64,000 bases of DNA from an uncultured Eubacteriales bacterium (GCA_900547725.1 URHR01000002.1:13073-77072), one strand, 5' to 3'. Numbered from the stretch's first letter, positions 27,515 through 36,191 are shown. Notes: generated by a model not told the origin, from the letters alone. Numbers and translations: made by a program.

Positions 27515-28045
27515 TTATTCTGTCGTGATGAACAGGATATTATACTGGTGCGTCATCGAGTCCCAGACCGCGTCGGTGACAACGCCTGTGGGGGAGAAGG
27601 CGTTGCAACGCTGAAACGCCTTGACCGCGTTGGCGGTGGCGGGGGTGAATTCGCCCGTTACCTCCACATTTCCGATCGAGCCGTACTTTCCTTCCAAGCG
27701 GCTCAGCATATACTGAATCGCCGCAACCGCAAAACCGCGACTGCCCGTTTTCAGAATTCCTCCCGACGGCGCGCGGGGGAAAATATCCATCCGCTCGCGC
27801 GGACCGTTTGCCGTGAGTGACGCGCGATAAGCGTCATAGAGCGCTTCCCATGTGGCTTGATCCGCCATGCCGGTTACAGGCAGATTGTGCGCCGCCTGAA
27901 ATTCCTCCAGTGACCGTTGGGTCGCGTAGTCAAAGATGCCGTTGACGGGCGGCTGCGTCATTCCCGGAGTGTCGTAGGAAATCTGCCTCAGATAGGTCTG
28001 CAGATTCAGAACTGCCGCAATCGGGGTGTTTTCGGTTGATCCCAT
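27515..28045 (-). CDS. Peptidoglycan-binding domain protein, two PG_binding_1 repeats
   Basis: This 176-residue protein consists of two three-helix peptidoglycan-binding modules (PF01471-like). Module 1 is residues 10-75 ('VNGIFDYATQRSLEEFQAAH', 'ATWEALYDAY'). Module 2 is residues 98-170 ('GEFTPATANAVKAFQRCNAF', 'VTDAVWDSMTHQY'). There is no signal peptide or catalytic domain. It starts 13 bases after the next gene upstream (28059), which carries the same modules and a SpoIID-like domain, so the proteins may work together in the forespore or spore coat, where a signal peptide is not needed. This is inference. Confidence 0.8.
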   Translation of the reverse strand: MGSTENTPIAAVLNLQTYLRQISYDTPGMTQPPVNGIFDYATQRSLEEFQAAHNLPVTGMADQATWEALYDAYRASLTANGPRERMDIFPRAPSGGILKTGSRGFAVAAIQYMLSRLEGKYGSIGNVEVTGEFTPATANAVKAFQRCNAFSPTGVVTDAVWDSMTHQYNILFITTE

Positions 28046-28058
28046 ACTCTCCGCCTCC

Positions 28059-29462
28059 TTATTGCCCGAGCGCGTAACCCGGGTACTGTCCGTCGTTCAG
28101 CCGCGCGCCGATATAGAGCGTGTTGTAAATGTCGGTCACGGCGTTCCAGACCGTTGCGTCCACCACGCCGCCGTTTGCATCGGGCAGACCGAACTCCCGC
28201 TTGAAAGCGATGACCGCTTCCTCGGTGCGCGGGCCGAAATAGCCCGTCGGGTTGACCGTGGGAATCGACGGGTAGGATTGCGCAATGTAGTTCAGGTATT
28301 CCTGCAACAGGCGCACATAGTCCGAATCCGACCCCACGCGGAGCGGCGCGCCCGGATAGGGGACGGTCACGCCCTCGGTGTACTGCGTCGGAATGGTGCG
28401 GATGATGCCGAGATAGGCGTCGTAAAGCGCGTTCCATGTCCGGACTCCGACAATGCCGTCCTCGGCAAGCCCGAACGTCCGTTGGAGCGCCTTGACCGCC
28501 GCGAGTGTGTCCGTGCCGAACACGCCGTCCACCGCGATGACGGGGATGGTGTCGTAGTACTGCCCGACATAGTTGAGCAGGTATTGCAGATTGTAGACGT
28601 AGTTTCCGCTGTCGCCCTCCTTGAGCACCTCCGGAAAGATCGGCGTGACCTCCCCCTCGGGAATGCCTTCCGCGCTCAGGTCGGTCAGCTTTTTGACCCC
28701 GATATAGACGTTCTGGATGGTGTACCATGTCGATTTCCCGACGATGCCGTCGGAATCCAGATTGAAGATTTCCTGAAAACGGCGAATCGCCGCCTCGGTG
28801 TCCTCGTCGAATCTGCCGTCGGTGGCAAGAATTTTCGGAATGGAGGGGTAGTTGTTGGAGATTCGGTTCAGCCGGATTTGAACGGTTCGCACATCGTTGT
28901 TGACCGTTCCGAGACGGAGCGGCGCGGGCGGGACGCTCGATCCTACGCCTTCGACAGGCGCGTCGCGCACCAGTTCGATGTCGTCGCCGTAATAGGCTTG
29001 CAGAATTTCAAACGGCGACAGCCCGCGGTTGGCAAGCGTGACCGTGCCCCACTGGGAAAGCCCGTTGCAGGTCACGGTTGTGCCGTTGCAGTACTGCGCG
29101 AACAGCGGCGCAACACTGCCTTCGCGGCGGATATAGTCGTTGAACAGCTCGGATGCAATCCGACGGACGTTTTCAAAGGTTTCCCGCCCGTTTACGAACG
29201 CCTGATCATAAGCGGTGTTGTTGGTGATGTCGAAATCGTAGCCGCGCGTGCGGTAGTACTCCGTCCAGACGCGGTTCAGTGCAAACGACACCTGCGCGTA
29301 AATGTTGGCGCGGATGGCGTTTTCCGGCCATGTTGGGTAAATCTCGCTTGAAGCGACATTTGCGATGTAGTCAAGAAACGGAACGGTCACGTTGGCGGCG
29401 TCCGATTGCGGCGCGCCGAGGTGAACGGTGATGGTTTCGGGAATAACAGGAACGGTCGGCAT
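28059..29462 (-). CDS. SpoIID-like domain protein with three peptidoglycan-binding modules
   Basis: This 467-residue protein has an N-terminal domain (residues 25-165) resembling SpoIID/LytB-type proteins ('PFLDYIANVASSEIYPTWPE', 'AIRANIYAQVSFALNRVW', 'CNGLSQWGTVTLANRGLSPF'). Three PG_binding_1 modules follow, near 185-255, 275-345 and 370-450, each ending 'xxTWxxLYDxY'. No signal peptide is visible. Similar proteins occur in clostridial spore cortex-lytic or spore-coat settings. The gene is the middle of a three-gene minus-strand unit (29481, 28059, 27515). The SpoIID match suggests glycan-strand cleavage, but I cannot confirm the catalytic Glu. Confidence 0.72.
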   Translation of the reverse strand: MPTVPVIPETITVHLGAPQSDAANVTVPFLDYIANVASSEIYPTWPENAIRANIYAQVSFALNRVWTEYYRTRGYDFDITNNTAYDQAFVNGRETFENVRRIASELFNDYIRREGSVAPLFAQYCNGTTVTCNGLSQWGTVTLANRGLSPFEILQAYYGDDIELVRDAPVEGVGSSVPPAPLRLGTVNNDVRTVQIRLNRISNNYPSIPKILATDGRFDEDTEAAIRRFQEIFNLDSDGIVGKSTWYTIQNVYIGVKKLTDLSAEGIPEGEVTPIFPEVLKEGDSGNYVYNLQYLLNYVGQYYDTIPVIAVDGVFGTDTLAAVKALQRTFGLAEDGIVGVRTWNALYDAYLGIIRTIPTQYTEGVTVPYPGAPLRVGSDSDYVRLLQEYLNYIAQSYPSIPTVNPTGYFGPRTEEAVIAFKREFGLPDANGGVVDATVWNAVTDIYNTLYIGARLNDGQYPGYALGQ

Positions 29463-29480
29463 GGTCGCGAACCTCCTTTC

Positions 29481-29996
29481 TCAAAGTTCGGGATAACCCG
29501 TTTCGGGAAAATATTGAGTGTCCTTCGGGCGCGTTCCGCCCGAGCCGTCCTCGGGAAGCGGAATCAGAACGGCGGACTGCAGGGATGTGATGCCGTCGAA
29601 AATCGGAATGCCGAGGTAGCATTGCCTGCGGTAGCCCACGAGAAAGACATCGGCGGAATAGCGGGCGTAGGGCTGACTTGCCCCGGGGCTTTCACTTGCG
29701 GCGGCGGGAGGCGCAGGAAGCGGAAGCCGAACCGTGCTGCCGTCCCTGCCGGTTAAGAGCGAGGCAACAACGTCTCCGCGCGTAGCCGGGTCACTGTCTT
29801 TTTCCTCCTCACAGGTGCGGATGTCCACCCGCGCGCCCTCCAGCGGAATCGCGCCCCGCGCGGTGCTGACGCGAACGATCAGATATCCCGTTCCCGTTCC
29901 GTCGGAGGGGGCTTCCGCCTCGGGTAAGGGGGCGGATGCAGGTTCTTGCGCGGGCGTCGGTACTTCGGGTATGTCTCGGTTCTGTCTTTCCTCCAT
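29481..29996 (-). CDS. Carboxypeptidase-regulatory-like domain protein, first gene of the spore/PG operon
   Basis: This 171-residue protein has a Pro/Glu/Ala-rich disordered N-terminus (residues 1-45) and a single beta-sandwich of the carboxypeptidase-regulatory kind ('GYLIVRVSTARGAIPLEGAR', 'LLTGRDGSTVRLPLP', 'YSADVFLVGYRRQCYLGIPI'). No signal peptide is visible. ATG 29996 follows AAAGGAG by about nine bases. Its placement 18 bases before the SpoIID-like gene implies a common role; such domains often act as structural or binding modules. Function is unknown. Confidence 0.6.
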   Translation of the reverse strand: MEERQNRDIPEVPTPAQEPASAPLPEAEAPSDGTGTGYLIVRVSTARGAIPLEGARVDIRTCEEEKDSDPATRGDVVASLLTGRDGSTVRLPLPAPPAAASESPGASQPYARYSADVFLVGYRRQCYLGIPIFDGITSLQSAVLIPLPEDGSGGTRPKDTQYFPETGYPEL

Positions 29997-30088
29997 GAAT
30001 TTTTCTCCTTTCGTGCGGCAGAAGGGAAAGACTGCCGCGGTATCGTTATCACGGTATGCGGAAAAAGGAAAAATGGTGCGCAAAAACC

Positions 30089-30117
30089 TTGACAAAGCCG
30101 CGCGGATGCGGTATAAT
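30089..30117 (+). promoter_or_regulatory. Promoter of the DtxR-type regulator
   Basis: TTGACA (30089-30094) and TATAAT (30112-30117) are 17 bp apart. AT-rich sequence just after the -10 box (TAGTAATAATATATA) could hold an operator for autoregulation, but no clear palindrome is seen. Confidence 0.88.
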
Positions 30118-30148
30118 AGTAATAATATATACGGAAAGAGGAAGATCC

Positions 30149-30529
30149 ATGAAAATACAGGAATCCGGAGAAATGTATCTTGAAACCATTTTGATCCTGT
30201 CGCAGAAAAGCCCGTATGTACGGTCGATCGACGTGGGTGAATATATGGGCTTCAGCAAACCGAGCGTCAGCCACGCGATGGGACTGTTGCGGAGCGGCGG
30301 TTATGTCAACATGGACGAAAACGGCTATCTGACCCTGACCGAAGCGGGGGCGGAACTGGCGGGAAAAATTTACGAGCGACATCGGGTGCTCACGCGCATT
30401 CTGACCCTGCTCGGCGTGGACGAAAAGGTCGCCGCCGAGGACGCCTGCAAGATGGAGCACGATATCAGCGACGTGTCGTTCGCGGCGCTGAAGCATCATG
30501 TGGAGGAAATGGAACGCGGGAAGGCGTGA
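30149..30529 (+). CDS. DtxR/MntR-family metal-dependent regulator
   Basis: This 126-residue DNA-binding protein has the MntR-like layout: a winged helix (residues 5-65, 'SGEMYLETILILSQ', 'VGEYMGFSKPSVSHAM') and a dimerisation/metal domain with 'IYERHRVLTRIL' and 'KMEHDISD', which supply Glu, Cys and His metal ligands. There is no SH3-like extra domain, as in MntR. It likely senses manganese or iron and represses metal uptake genes, none of which are in the window. AGAGGAAG lies about six bases before ATG 30149. Confidence 0.88.
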   Translation: MKIQESGEMYLETILILSQKSPYVRSIDVGEYMGFSKPSVSHAMGLLRSGGYVNMDENGYLTLTEAGAELAGKIYERHRVLTRILTLLGVDEKVAAEDACKMEHDISDVSFAALKHHVEEMERGKA

Positions 30530-30639
30530 TGATGGTCGTAGCGATAGGGTGACGGATGAGGGCGATCTGTTTCTCCGGTTTGCTTTGCATGACCTTCTTT
30601 GTGGGCGGTGGAATATACTGCTCTCGGAGGTGATGACGG

Positions 30640-31071
30640 ATGGGAAACGGAGTTGCGGCTCGGAGATTGGTTGTAAGAGAGGGCTATGCGGTTCTGCTGA
30701 CGGCGGAATTGTTCCTGTCGATCCCGCAGGAATCTGCGCGGCTGACCGATTTTACCGTGCGGAGCGGCGAGGTGATGCTCCGCAGGCTCTTCCGCGAGGA
30801 GGGGGAGCGGGCGAGATCCGATTATCTTGCGATGGAGGATCACGCGGCGCGTGCCCGTTGGCGGGTTCGAAGGCTGCGCGTGACGGCGCGGTGCGAGCCG
30901 ACAGACGACCGCCACTGCCGCGTTCTGCTGACGGCGGAACTGAACGGAACGGTTCTGCAAAGCGAGGAACGGGTCTGGAATCTGAACGAAGAGACCTTGC
31001 TTCCGCCGCGACAGAGCAGGCGGCTGACGCGCGCGGTGGTCAAAAAATGCCCGACTTCGACAAAAAATTAA
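30640..31071 (+). CDS. Hypothetical protein
   Basis: This 143-residue, Arg/Glu-rich protein has no recognisable domain. The start follows CGGAGGTGAT at a good distance. Its pattern of alternating charged and hydrophobic residues ('RWRVRRLRVTARCEP', 'CRVLLTAELNGTVL') suggests beta strands. It lies between the DtxR-type regulator and the V-ATPase promoter, and the 110 bases before it hold no clear promoter. Codon use (G/C-ending) is like that of its neighbours, which supports a real gene, but it could be species-specific. Confidence 0.45.
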   Translation: MGNGVAARRLVVREGYAVLLTAELFLSIPQESARLTDFTVRSGEVMLRRLFREEGERARSDYLAMEDHAARARWRVRRLRVTARCEPTDDRHCRVLLTAELNGTVLQSEERVWNLNEETLLPPRQSRRLTRAVVKKCPTSTKN

Positions 31072-31103
31072 CAAATTTCACCGACCGAGTATCGCAAACC
31101 CTC

Positions 31104-31132
31104 TTGCAAAGCGAGGGGAAATGTGGTATAAT
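31104..31132 (+). promoter_or_regulatory. Promoter of the V-type ATPase operon
   Basis: TTGCAA (31104-31109) and TATAAT (31127-31132) are 17 bp apart, with TGTGG before the -10 box. The ~95-base leader contains a G+C-rich hairpin near 31175-31201 (ATGCGG...CCGCAT). Confidence 0.85.
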
Positions 31133-31230
31133 AACAAAGATGTCATCAGAAGATGGGAAAAATTCATTTTTTGATATGCGGGGCGGGTCTCCGCGCCGCA
31201 TGACAAACCGACCGATAGAGAGGGGAGTTT

Positions 31231-31551
31231 ATGTCAAAGGATACGTTGGAAAAAATCAGAAAAGCCGAGCATGACGCCGAGCAACTGGTTGCCGATGCCG
31301 AAGAAAAGGCAAAGGCAATGAAGGCGGAGGCGATCCGACAGGGCGAGGAGCTTTGCCGGATGACCGAGAAATCGGTTTCTGCGGAACTTGCGGGAATGCT
31401 GGAGCAGATCCGCGAAAAGACCGCCGAACTGACCGATCGGGTCATGGAAGAAACCAAGTCCGAAGCCGAAGAGGTTGCGGCGCGTGCAAGGCTGAACCGC
31501 AAGAGCGCGGAAAAAATCGTGATCGGAGGGTTGGACGCGAAATGTCGGTAA
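31231..31551 (+). CDS. V-type ATPase subunit H/G (peripheral stalk)
   Basis: This 106-residue, almost wholly helical protein is rich in Ala, Glu and Lys ('IRKAEHDAEQLVADAEEKAK'). This matches the AhaH/subunit G peripheral-stalk coiled coil of archaeal-type ATPases. It should pair with subunit E at 34170. GAGGGGAG precedes the ATG, and the gene overlaps ntpI by ten bases. It is the first gene of a nine-gene operon (H, I, K, E, C, F, A, B, D). Confidence 0.85.
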   Translation: MSKDTLEKIRKAEHDAEQLVADAEEKAKAMKAEAIRQGEELCRMTEKSVSAELAGMLEQIREKTAELTDRVMEETKSEAEEVAARARLNRKSAEKIVIGGLDAKCR

Positions 31552-33584
31552 GCAAAATGAAAAAGCTGACCGCTTTCGTTTTCCGTGACGATGCCGACCG
31601 ACTGGTGCGAAGTCTGATGCGACTGCGTTGCGTGCAGGTGCGGAGTCTTGACGCCGAGCGAAGCGCGCAGAAACTCTCGCGCGTGGACTGCGACGCGGAA
31701 TTGACAGAAGCGCGCAGGCGCGTGGCGGAGGTGGACGCGGTTCTGCCGGTTTTGTCCCGCTACAGCACGCGTAAAATGCGCTTCCGCAGACGGGTTCACG
31801 AAGTGGATCAACAGGCGTTTGCGGAAAGCGGTGACGCGGCGCGCGCATGGGAGGCCGTAAAAAAGGCGGAACGTCTGTTGGAGGAAACCCGGGCGGGCGA
31901 GAGCGAGCACACAAGGCTTGCGGCGCTCTACGGGTCGCTTCAGCCGTGGCTGGACTATGACGTACCGCTGTCGGACACCGAAACGGAAAAAACGAAAACA
32001 TGGCTCGGCTCTGTTCCGCTGACCGTTCCCGCAGAGCGTGTAACCGAATCGCTCGGCGCGCTCGGTTGCGCTACGGAAGAGGTCTTTGACGATGAAAAGT
32101 ACAGCTACTTCGCGGTGACTTTCCTCAAAGAAAAGGAAACAGATGTCGGAGCGGCGCTTGCCTCCTGCGGTTTTGTGCGGCAGGAATTCGCGGGCGTGAC
32201 GGAAACCGCGCTTTCGGCTTCACGTGAGGCCGAGGGGCGTTTGGCGGAACTGGAAGAAGAGGCGGTCAGACGGGAAGAGAGTCTGCGCGACTGCGCGGAG
32301 GCTCTGGACGAGATCGAAATTCTTCACGATGTGGAAGCAACGGGACTGCGCGTGGCGGAATTGAAGCAGAAACTGGCGGCAACCGAATCCTGCGCGGTTC
32401 TGGAGGGATGGTTCCCCGAGAACATGGAGGATGCGGTCACGGCGGTTCTCGGCAAATTCGAGTGCGCCTACGAAACGGACGAGCCGGAGGCGGGAGAAAA
32501 TCCGCCGGTTCTGCTCCGCAACAACAGGTTTGCGCAGAACTTCGAATGGGTCATCGGAATGTATTCCTACCCGAAATACGGCGCGTTCGACCCGACTTTC
32601 ATCATGTCGATTTTCTATTTCCTGATTTTCGGTATGATGTTTGCGGATGTCGGCTACGGTCTGCTTCTGACCCTTGGCTGTATCGCGGGGATCAGGCTGC
32701 TCAACCCCAAGCCCGGAATGCGGCGAATGCTTTCCATGTTCGCATGGTGCGGCGTGTCCTGCGCAATCCTCGGCGTGGTGTTCGGCGGTTGGTTCGGAGA
32801 CCTGCCCGTTGCCATTATGAAGAATTTCATGGGTATCGAGCATCCCGAAAGCACGAAGATCGGTCACTTTTTCGCAAACGGTCTGTTGTTTAACCCCGTG
32901 TCGTCGGCAGTGTCGTTTCTGATCCTGTCGCTGGCGGTCGGTGAAGTTCATCTGGTCGCGGGTATGGCGGTCAATATGGTGGAAACGTGGAAGAGCGGTC
33001 ACCGCGCGGAGGCAATCTGCGGAACGGTTCCGTTCTGGGTGCTGTTTGCGGGAATCGATCTCGCGGCGCCGAATATGTTCATCGGGATGAAGATGATGGG
33101 CGAGGGTATGAGCGACGCGACCAAAGCGATGTTCGCCTCCCTTGCCGGCATTGCAACCTATCTCATGATCGGCGGCGTGGTCGGAATTCTGCTTCTCAAG
33201 GGCGTTGGACAGAAATCCTTCGGCGGTTGGCTTGTCAAAGGATTGGGCGGTCTTTATTCGCTCATCAGCTTTGCATCCGACCTCATGTCCTACTCCCGTA
33301 TCCTTGCGCTCGGTCTGGTGGCGGGCGTTATCGGACAGGTTATCAATATGATAACGGCGCTCGGCTCGTCGGGTGTCGTCGGTTTCGTTGTCATGCTTCT
33401 GGTTCTGATTGTGGGGCATCTGTTCAACATTGCCATTAACCTGCTCGGAACGTTTGTTCATGCGGCACGACTCCAGTATATCGAATTCTTCGGCAAATTC
33501 TATGAGGACGGCGGCGATATCTTTGAACCTGCCGAACCTTCCTCGGATTACACCGAAGATCCCGCAGAGCCTGCGGAAACCTGA
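31542..33584 (+). CDS. ntpI: V-type ATPase subunit I
   Basis: This 680-residue protein is the membrane stator subunit (subunit a). The N-terminal half (1-330) is a soluble coiled-coil arm, and the C-terminal half has about seven helices ('FIMSIFYFLIFGMMFADVGYG', 'VLFGGWFGD'-like, 'SFASDLMSYSRILALGLVAG'). The SYSRILALGL segment holds the essential ion-pathway arginine. ATG 31542 has GGAGGG upstream and overlaps subunit H; longer frames start inside that gene. The last ~25 residues are acidic and Pro-rich. Confidence 0.95.
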   Translation: MSVSKMKKLTAFVFRDDADRLVRSLMRLRCVQVRSLDAERSAQKLSRVDCDAELTEARRRVAEVDAVLPVLSRYSTRKMRFRRRVHEVDQQAFAESGDAARAWEAVKKAERLLEETRAGESEHTRLAALYGSLQPWLDYDVPLSDTETEKTKTWLGSVPLTVPAERVTESLGALGCATEEVFDDEKYSYFAVTFLKEKETDVGAALASCGFVRQEFAGVTETALSASREAEGRLAELEEEAVRREESLRDCAEALDEIEILHDVEATGLRVAELKQKLAATESCAVLEGWFPENMEDAVTAVLGKFECAYETDEPEAGENPPVLLRNNRFAQNFEWVIGMYSYPKYGAFDPTFIMSIFYFLIFGMMFADVGYGLLLTLGCIAGIRLLNPKPGMRRMLSMFAWCGVSCAILGVVFGGWFGDLPVAIMKNFMGIEHPESTKIGHFFANGLLFNPVSSAVSFLILSLAVGEVHLVAGMAVNMVETWKSGHRAEAICGTVPFWVLFAGIDLAAPNMFIGMKMMGEGMSDATKAMFASLAGIATYLMIGGVVGILLLKGVGQKSFGGWLVKGLGGLYSLISFASDLMSYSRILALGLVAGVIGQVINMITALGSSGVVGFVVMLLVLIVGHLFNIAINLLGTFVHAARLQYIEFFGKFYEDGGDIFEPAEPSSDYTEDPAEPAET

Positions 33585-33641
33585 TTCAGTTGTCCCAAAA
33601 TTCAAAATATAACAAAAAACAAAATTAAGGAGACAAAAACC

Positions 33642-34124
33642 ATGTTCAAGCTCATCGAAGAAATGTTCACAGGAACCAACCTTGCCATCCTCGGCGCCGT
33701 TCTCGCAACGGTTCTGCCCGGCATCGGCTCGGCGCGCGGCGTCAACCTCGTTGCAAGAGCAACCGCAGGACTCATCAGCGAAGAACCCAACAAGTACGGT
33801 AAATCCATGCTGCTTCAGGCGCTGCCGATGACGCAGGGCATTTACGGAATGGTCACCTCGTTCATGATTCTGGTTCAGTCCGGCATCATGGGGAACAAGG
33901 CGATCGAACTCACGGTCGGTCGCGGCGCGTACTTCCTCGTTGCGGCTCTGCCGATTGCGTTCGGCGGTCTGTATTCCGCAATCCGTCAGGGCGAGGTCGC
34001 CGCTTCGGGTATCTCGGTACTGGCAAAGAAGCCCGACGCTGTCGGTAAAGCGGTTATTTCCGCGTCGTTCGTCGAGCTTTACGCAATTCTTGCCCTGCTG
34101 ATCTCCCTGCTGATGATCCTGTAA
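33642..34124 (+). CDS. ntpK: V-type ATPase subunit K (c-ring rotor), sodium-type motif
   Basis: This 160-residue proteolipid has four helices formed by a duplicated hairpin. The pattern 'LPMTQGIYG' puts Leu61, Thr64 and Gln65 at the same numbers as the sodium ligands of Enterococcus hirae NtpK. Gln116 ('RQGEVAASG') and Glu145 ('SFVELYAIL') correspond to its Gln110 and Glu139. The ring is therefore predicted to carry sodium rather than protons. There is one carboxylate per four-helix unit, as in V-type rotors. AAGGAG precedes ATG 33642. Confidence 0.95.
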   Translation: MFKLIEEMFTGTNLAILGAVLATVLPGIGSARGVNLVARATAGLISEEPNKYGKSMLLQALPMTQGIYGMVTSFMILVQSGIMGNKAIELTVGRGAYFLVAALPIAFGGLYSAIRQGEVAASGISVLAKKPDAVGKAVISASFVELYAILALLISLLMIL

Positions 34125-34169
34125 GCCGCAAGGCAGGATCGATCATCAAACGGAAAAGGAGACGGAACG

Positions 34170-34862
34170 GTGGCAACGAACGGAGTCAATCGGATAACCG
34201 ATAAAATTCTTGCCGACGCGCAGGCGCGGGCGGACAAAATTCTTGCCGACGCGCAGGCGGAGTGCGACAAAATCAGCGCCGATTACAATGCCCGTGCACA
34301 ACAGATCCGGGATAAACTTTCGGACGACGCGCAGGCAAAAGGCACCGACCTCATCGCGCGGGCGAAGGCTGCGGCGGCAATGAAAAAACGGAACATCCTG
34401 CAGGCGCAGGAAAGTCAGCTGATCGACGGCGTTTTCGACGGCGCGAAGGAGTGGATTCTGGGACTTCCCAAAGAGAAGTATGTTGACCTGCTTGCGGGAC
34501 TGCTGTCGGCGGCGCTGATCGAACAGGCGGACACCGAGGCGCAGAATCTGGCGACCTACGGAGAGGAGAGCGAACCGATCGAACAGTTCGAGGTGCTCCT
34601 CAACAAAAAAGACCGCGAGGGATGCGGGAAGGAACTGTTGGAGAGCGTGAAAAAGCGCTATGCCAACAGCTCGCGCCTGCCTGCGGGAAGGACGGACAAA
34701 TTGGTTCTGTCCAAAAACACATTGAATATTGAAGGCGGCGTGGTTCTGCGCTACGGCGACGTGGAGTCCAACTGCTCGTTTGAAATGCTTTTCGGGCAAC
34801 TCCACCGCGAGTTGGAAGCAGAGGTCGCACAGGCGCTGTTTGATGTCAGAAGCGCGCTTTAA
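34170..34862 (+). CDS. ntpE: V-type ATPase subunit E (peripheral stalk)
   Basis: This 230-residue protein has a helical N-terminus (1-100) and an alpha/beta C-terminus ('LNIEGGVVLRYGDVESNCSF'), the layout of subunit E. The start is GTG 34170 after AAAGGAGACGG. The N-terminus contains a direct repeat of 'DKILADAQA' (residues 11-19 and 22-30), coded by a near-identical DNA repeat of about 33 bases (34200-34260), a recent in-frame duplication that fits the heptad-like stalk. It partners with subunit H. Confidence 0.92.
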   Translation: MATNGVNRITDKILADAQARADKILADAQAECDKISADYNARAQQIRDKLSDDAQAKGTDLIARAKAAAAMKKRNILQAQESQLIDGVFDGAKEWILGLPKEKYVDLLAGLLSAALIEQADTEAQNLATYGEESEPIEQFEVLLNKKDREGCGKELLESVKKRYANSSRLPAGRTDKLVLSKNTLNIEGGVVLRYGDVESNCSFEMLFGQLHRELEAEVAQALFDVRSAL

Positions 34863-34873
34863 GGAGGTCGGCA

Positions 34874-35872
34874 ATGGATAACAATTATCTGTATGCCGGC
34901 GCCAGAATCCGCGTACTGGAAAACGCACTGGTCGGGCAGGAGCGGTTGGAAAAACTGCTTGCCTGCGAGAGCGTTGACGCCTGCGCGGCGCTTCTGGACG
35001 AATGGAATTTCGGAATTGTCCGGAATCCGGAGACGGGAGTCTTTGACCGCGAGGCAACGCTGACGGCGCGGCTTTCGGACGGCTACCGCGAGGTACTCTC
35101 CTCGGCGGACGGCGTTGCGTTCGCGAAGATCTGGCTGTTGCCGTATGACTGCAACAATATCAAATCGGCAATCAAATGTCTGCGGCGCGGATTGGACTGC
35201 GACAGGATGCTAATCCGCCTCTGTGGCGGAATTCCGACCGAAACCGTTCGCAAAGCCGTGGAGAAACGGGAATTCGGGCTGTTGCCCGAGCCGTTTGCCA
35301 CTGCCGCGCGTGACGCCTGCGGACAGCTGGAGCGCACGGGTGACCCGCGCGTGGTGGACAGCGTGCTCGACCGCGCCTGCTATGCGGGAATGCTTGCGCT
35401 TGCGAAAGAGAGCGGCGTTCCGCTTGCGGAAAAACTGGTTGTGCGGAGAATCGACCTGACCAACGCCATGATTGCGCTGAGAGGCTGCAGAATGGGCGGC
35501 GAGGTCGGACGGCGGACGCTTGGGGAGTTCTTCCTCCCGGGCGGCACGGTCGGAGAAACCGATCTGGCTGCGTGGAGCGAGGCAGGGGAGGAAACGCTTC
35601 TTTCCCGTCTGCATCACACCGACTGCGAGCGCTTTGCCAAACGGGCGGCGGAAACCGACGGAACTGCGGCGGCATTGGAGCGCGCCGCCGACGACGAGCT
35701 GATGGAGGTTGCGCGCGAGGCGAAAATGGTTTCGTTCGGCGCGGAAATCCTTGTCGGATATCTCATCGCGCGGGAGTACGAGGTCAAGAACCTGCGCATT
35801 CTTCTGGCAGGCAAGAGCGTGGGGCTTACGACCGATGCCCTGCGGGAAAGGATGCGGCTGAGCTATGTATAA
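34874..35872 (+). CDS. ntpC: V-type ATPase subunit C (d-type, rotor adaptor)
   Basis: This 332-residue, all-helical protein of three similar bundles connects the c-ring to the central shaft (AtpC/NtpC family). 'YLYAGARIRVLENALVGQERL' at the N-terminus and 'LLPYDCNNIKSAIKCL' are typical family segments; 'VGYLIAREYEVKNLRILLAGK' near the end is the best conserved. AAGGAGG lies about eight bases before ATG 34874. Its stop overlaps the subunit F start by eight bases. Confidence 0.92.
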   Translation: MDNNYLYAGARIRVLENALVGQERLEKLLACESVDACAALLDEWNFGIVRNPETGVFDREATLTARLSDGYREVLSSADGVAFAKIWLLPYDCNNIKSAIKCLRRGLDCDRMLIRLCGGIPTETVRKAVEKREFGLLPEPFATAARDACGQLERTGDPRVVDSVLDRACYAGMLALAKESGVPLAEKLVVRRIDLTNAMIALRGCRMGGEVGRRTLGEFFLPGGTVGETDLAAWSEAGEETLLSRLHHTDCERFAKRAAETDGTAAALERAADDELMEVAREAKMVSFGAEILVGYLIAREYEVKNLRILLAGKSVGLTTDALRERMRLSYV

Positions 35873-36191
35873 GATCGGAATTATCGGACGGCGGGACGCG
35901 GTGCAGGGCTTTATGGCGCTCGGTTTTGCGGTTCGTGAGGCGGACAGTACTGCCGACGCCGCAAGAGAACTGCACGCAATGGCGAAATCGCAGGAGTACG
36001 GCGTGATTTTCATCACCGAGAATTTTGCGACAGAACTGGAAGAGGAAATGGCGAAATACCGCGATTTGCCGATTCCCGCAATCGTGTCGATTCCCGGGCA
36101 GGAAGGCTCGATGGGATACGGCATGAACAACCTGCGCCGCGCGGTGGAGCGTGCGGTCGGCGCGGACATTCTTTTCAAGGACACCAATTAA
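35865..36191 (+). CDS. ntpF: V-type ATPase subunit F
   Basis: This 108-residue protein has the CheY-like fold of subunit F, part of the central shaft with subunit D. 'YKIGIIGRRDAVQGFMALGF' is the N-terminal strand-helix hallmark, and 'YGVIFITENFA' and 'PAIVSIPG' are the later strands. The start overlaps subunit C. It lies 21 bases before subunit A. Confidence 0.93.
   Translation: MYKIGIIGRRDAVQGFMALGFAVREADSTADAARELHAMAKSQEYGVIFITENFATELEEEMAKYRDLPIPAIVSIPGQEGSMGYGMNNLRRAVERAVGADILFKDTN

Noticed and set aside
30498..31274. A 258-codon plus-strand frame overlapping the hypothetical gene and the V-ATPase promoter
   Set aside because: It overlaps the DtxR-type gene end, the promoter and subunit H, and its translation shows no domain; the 30640 frame has a better start.
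34195..34262. Tandem repeat considered as a CRISPR or other repeat array
   Set aside because: There are only two units, in frame in ntpE, with no spacers.
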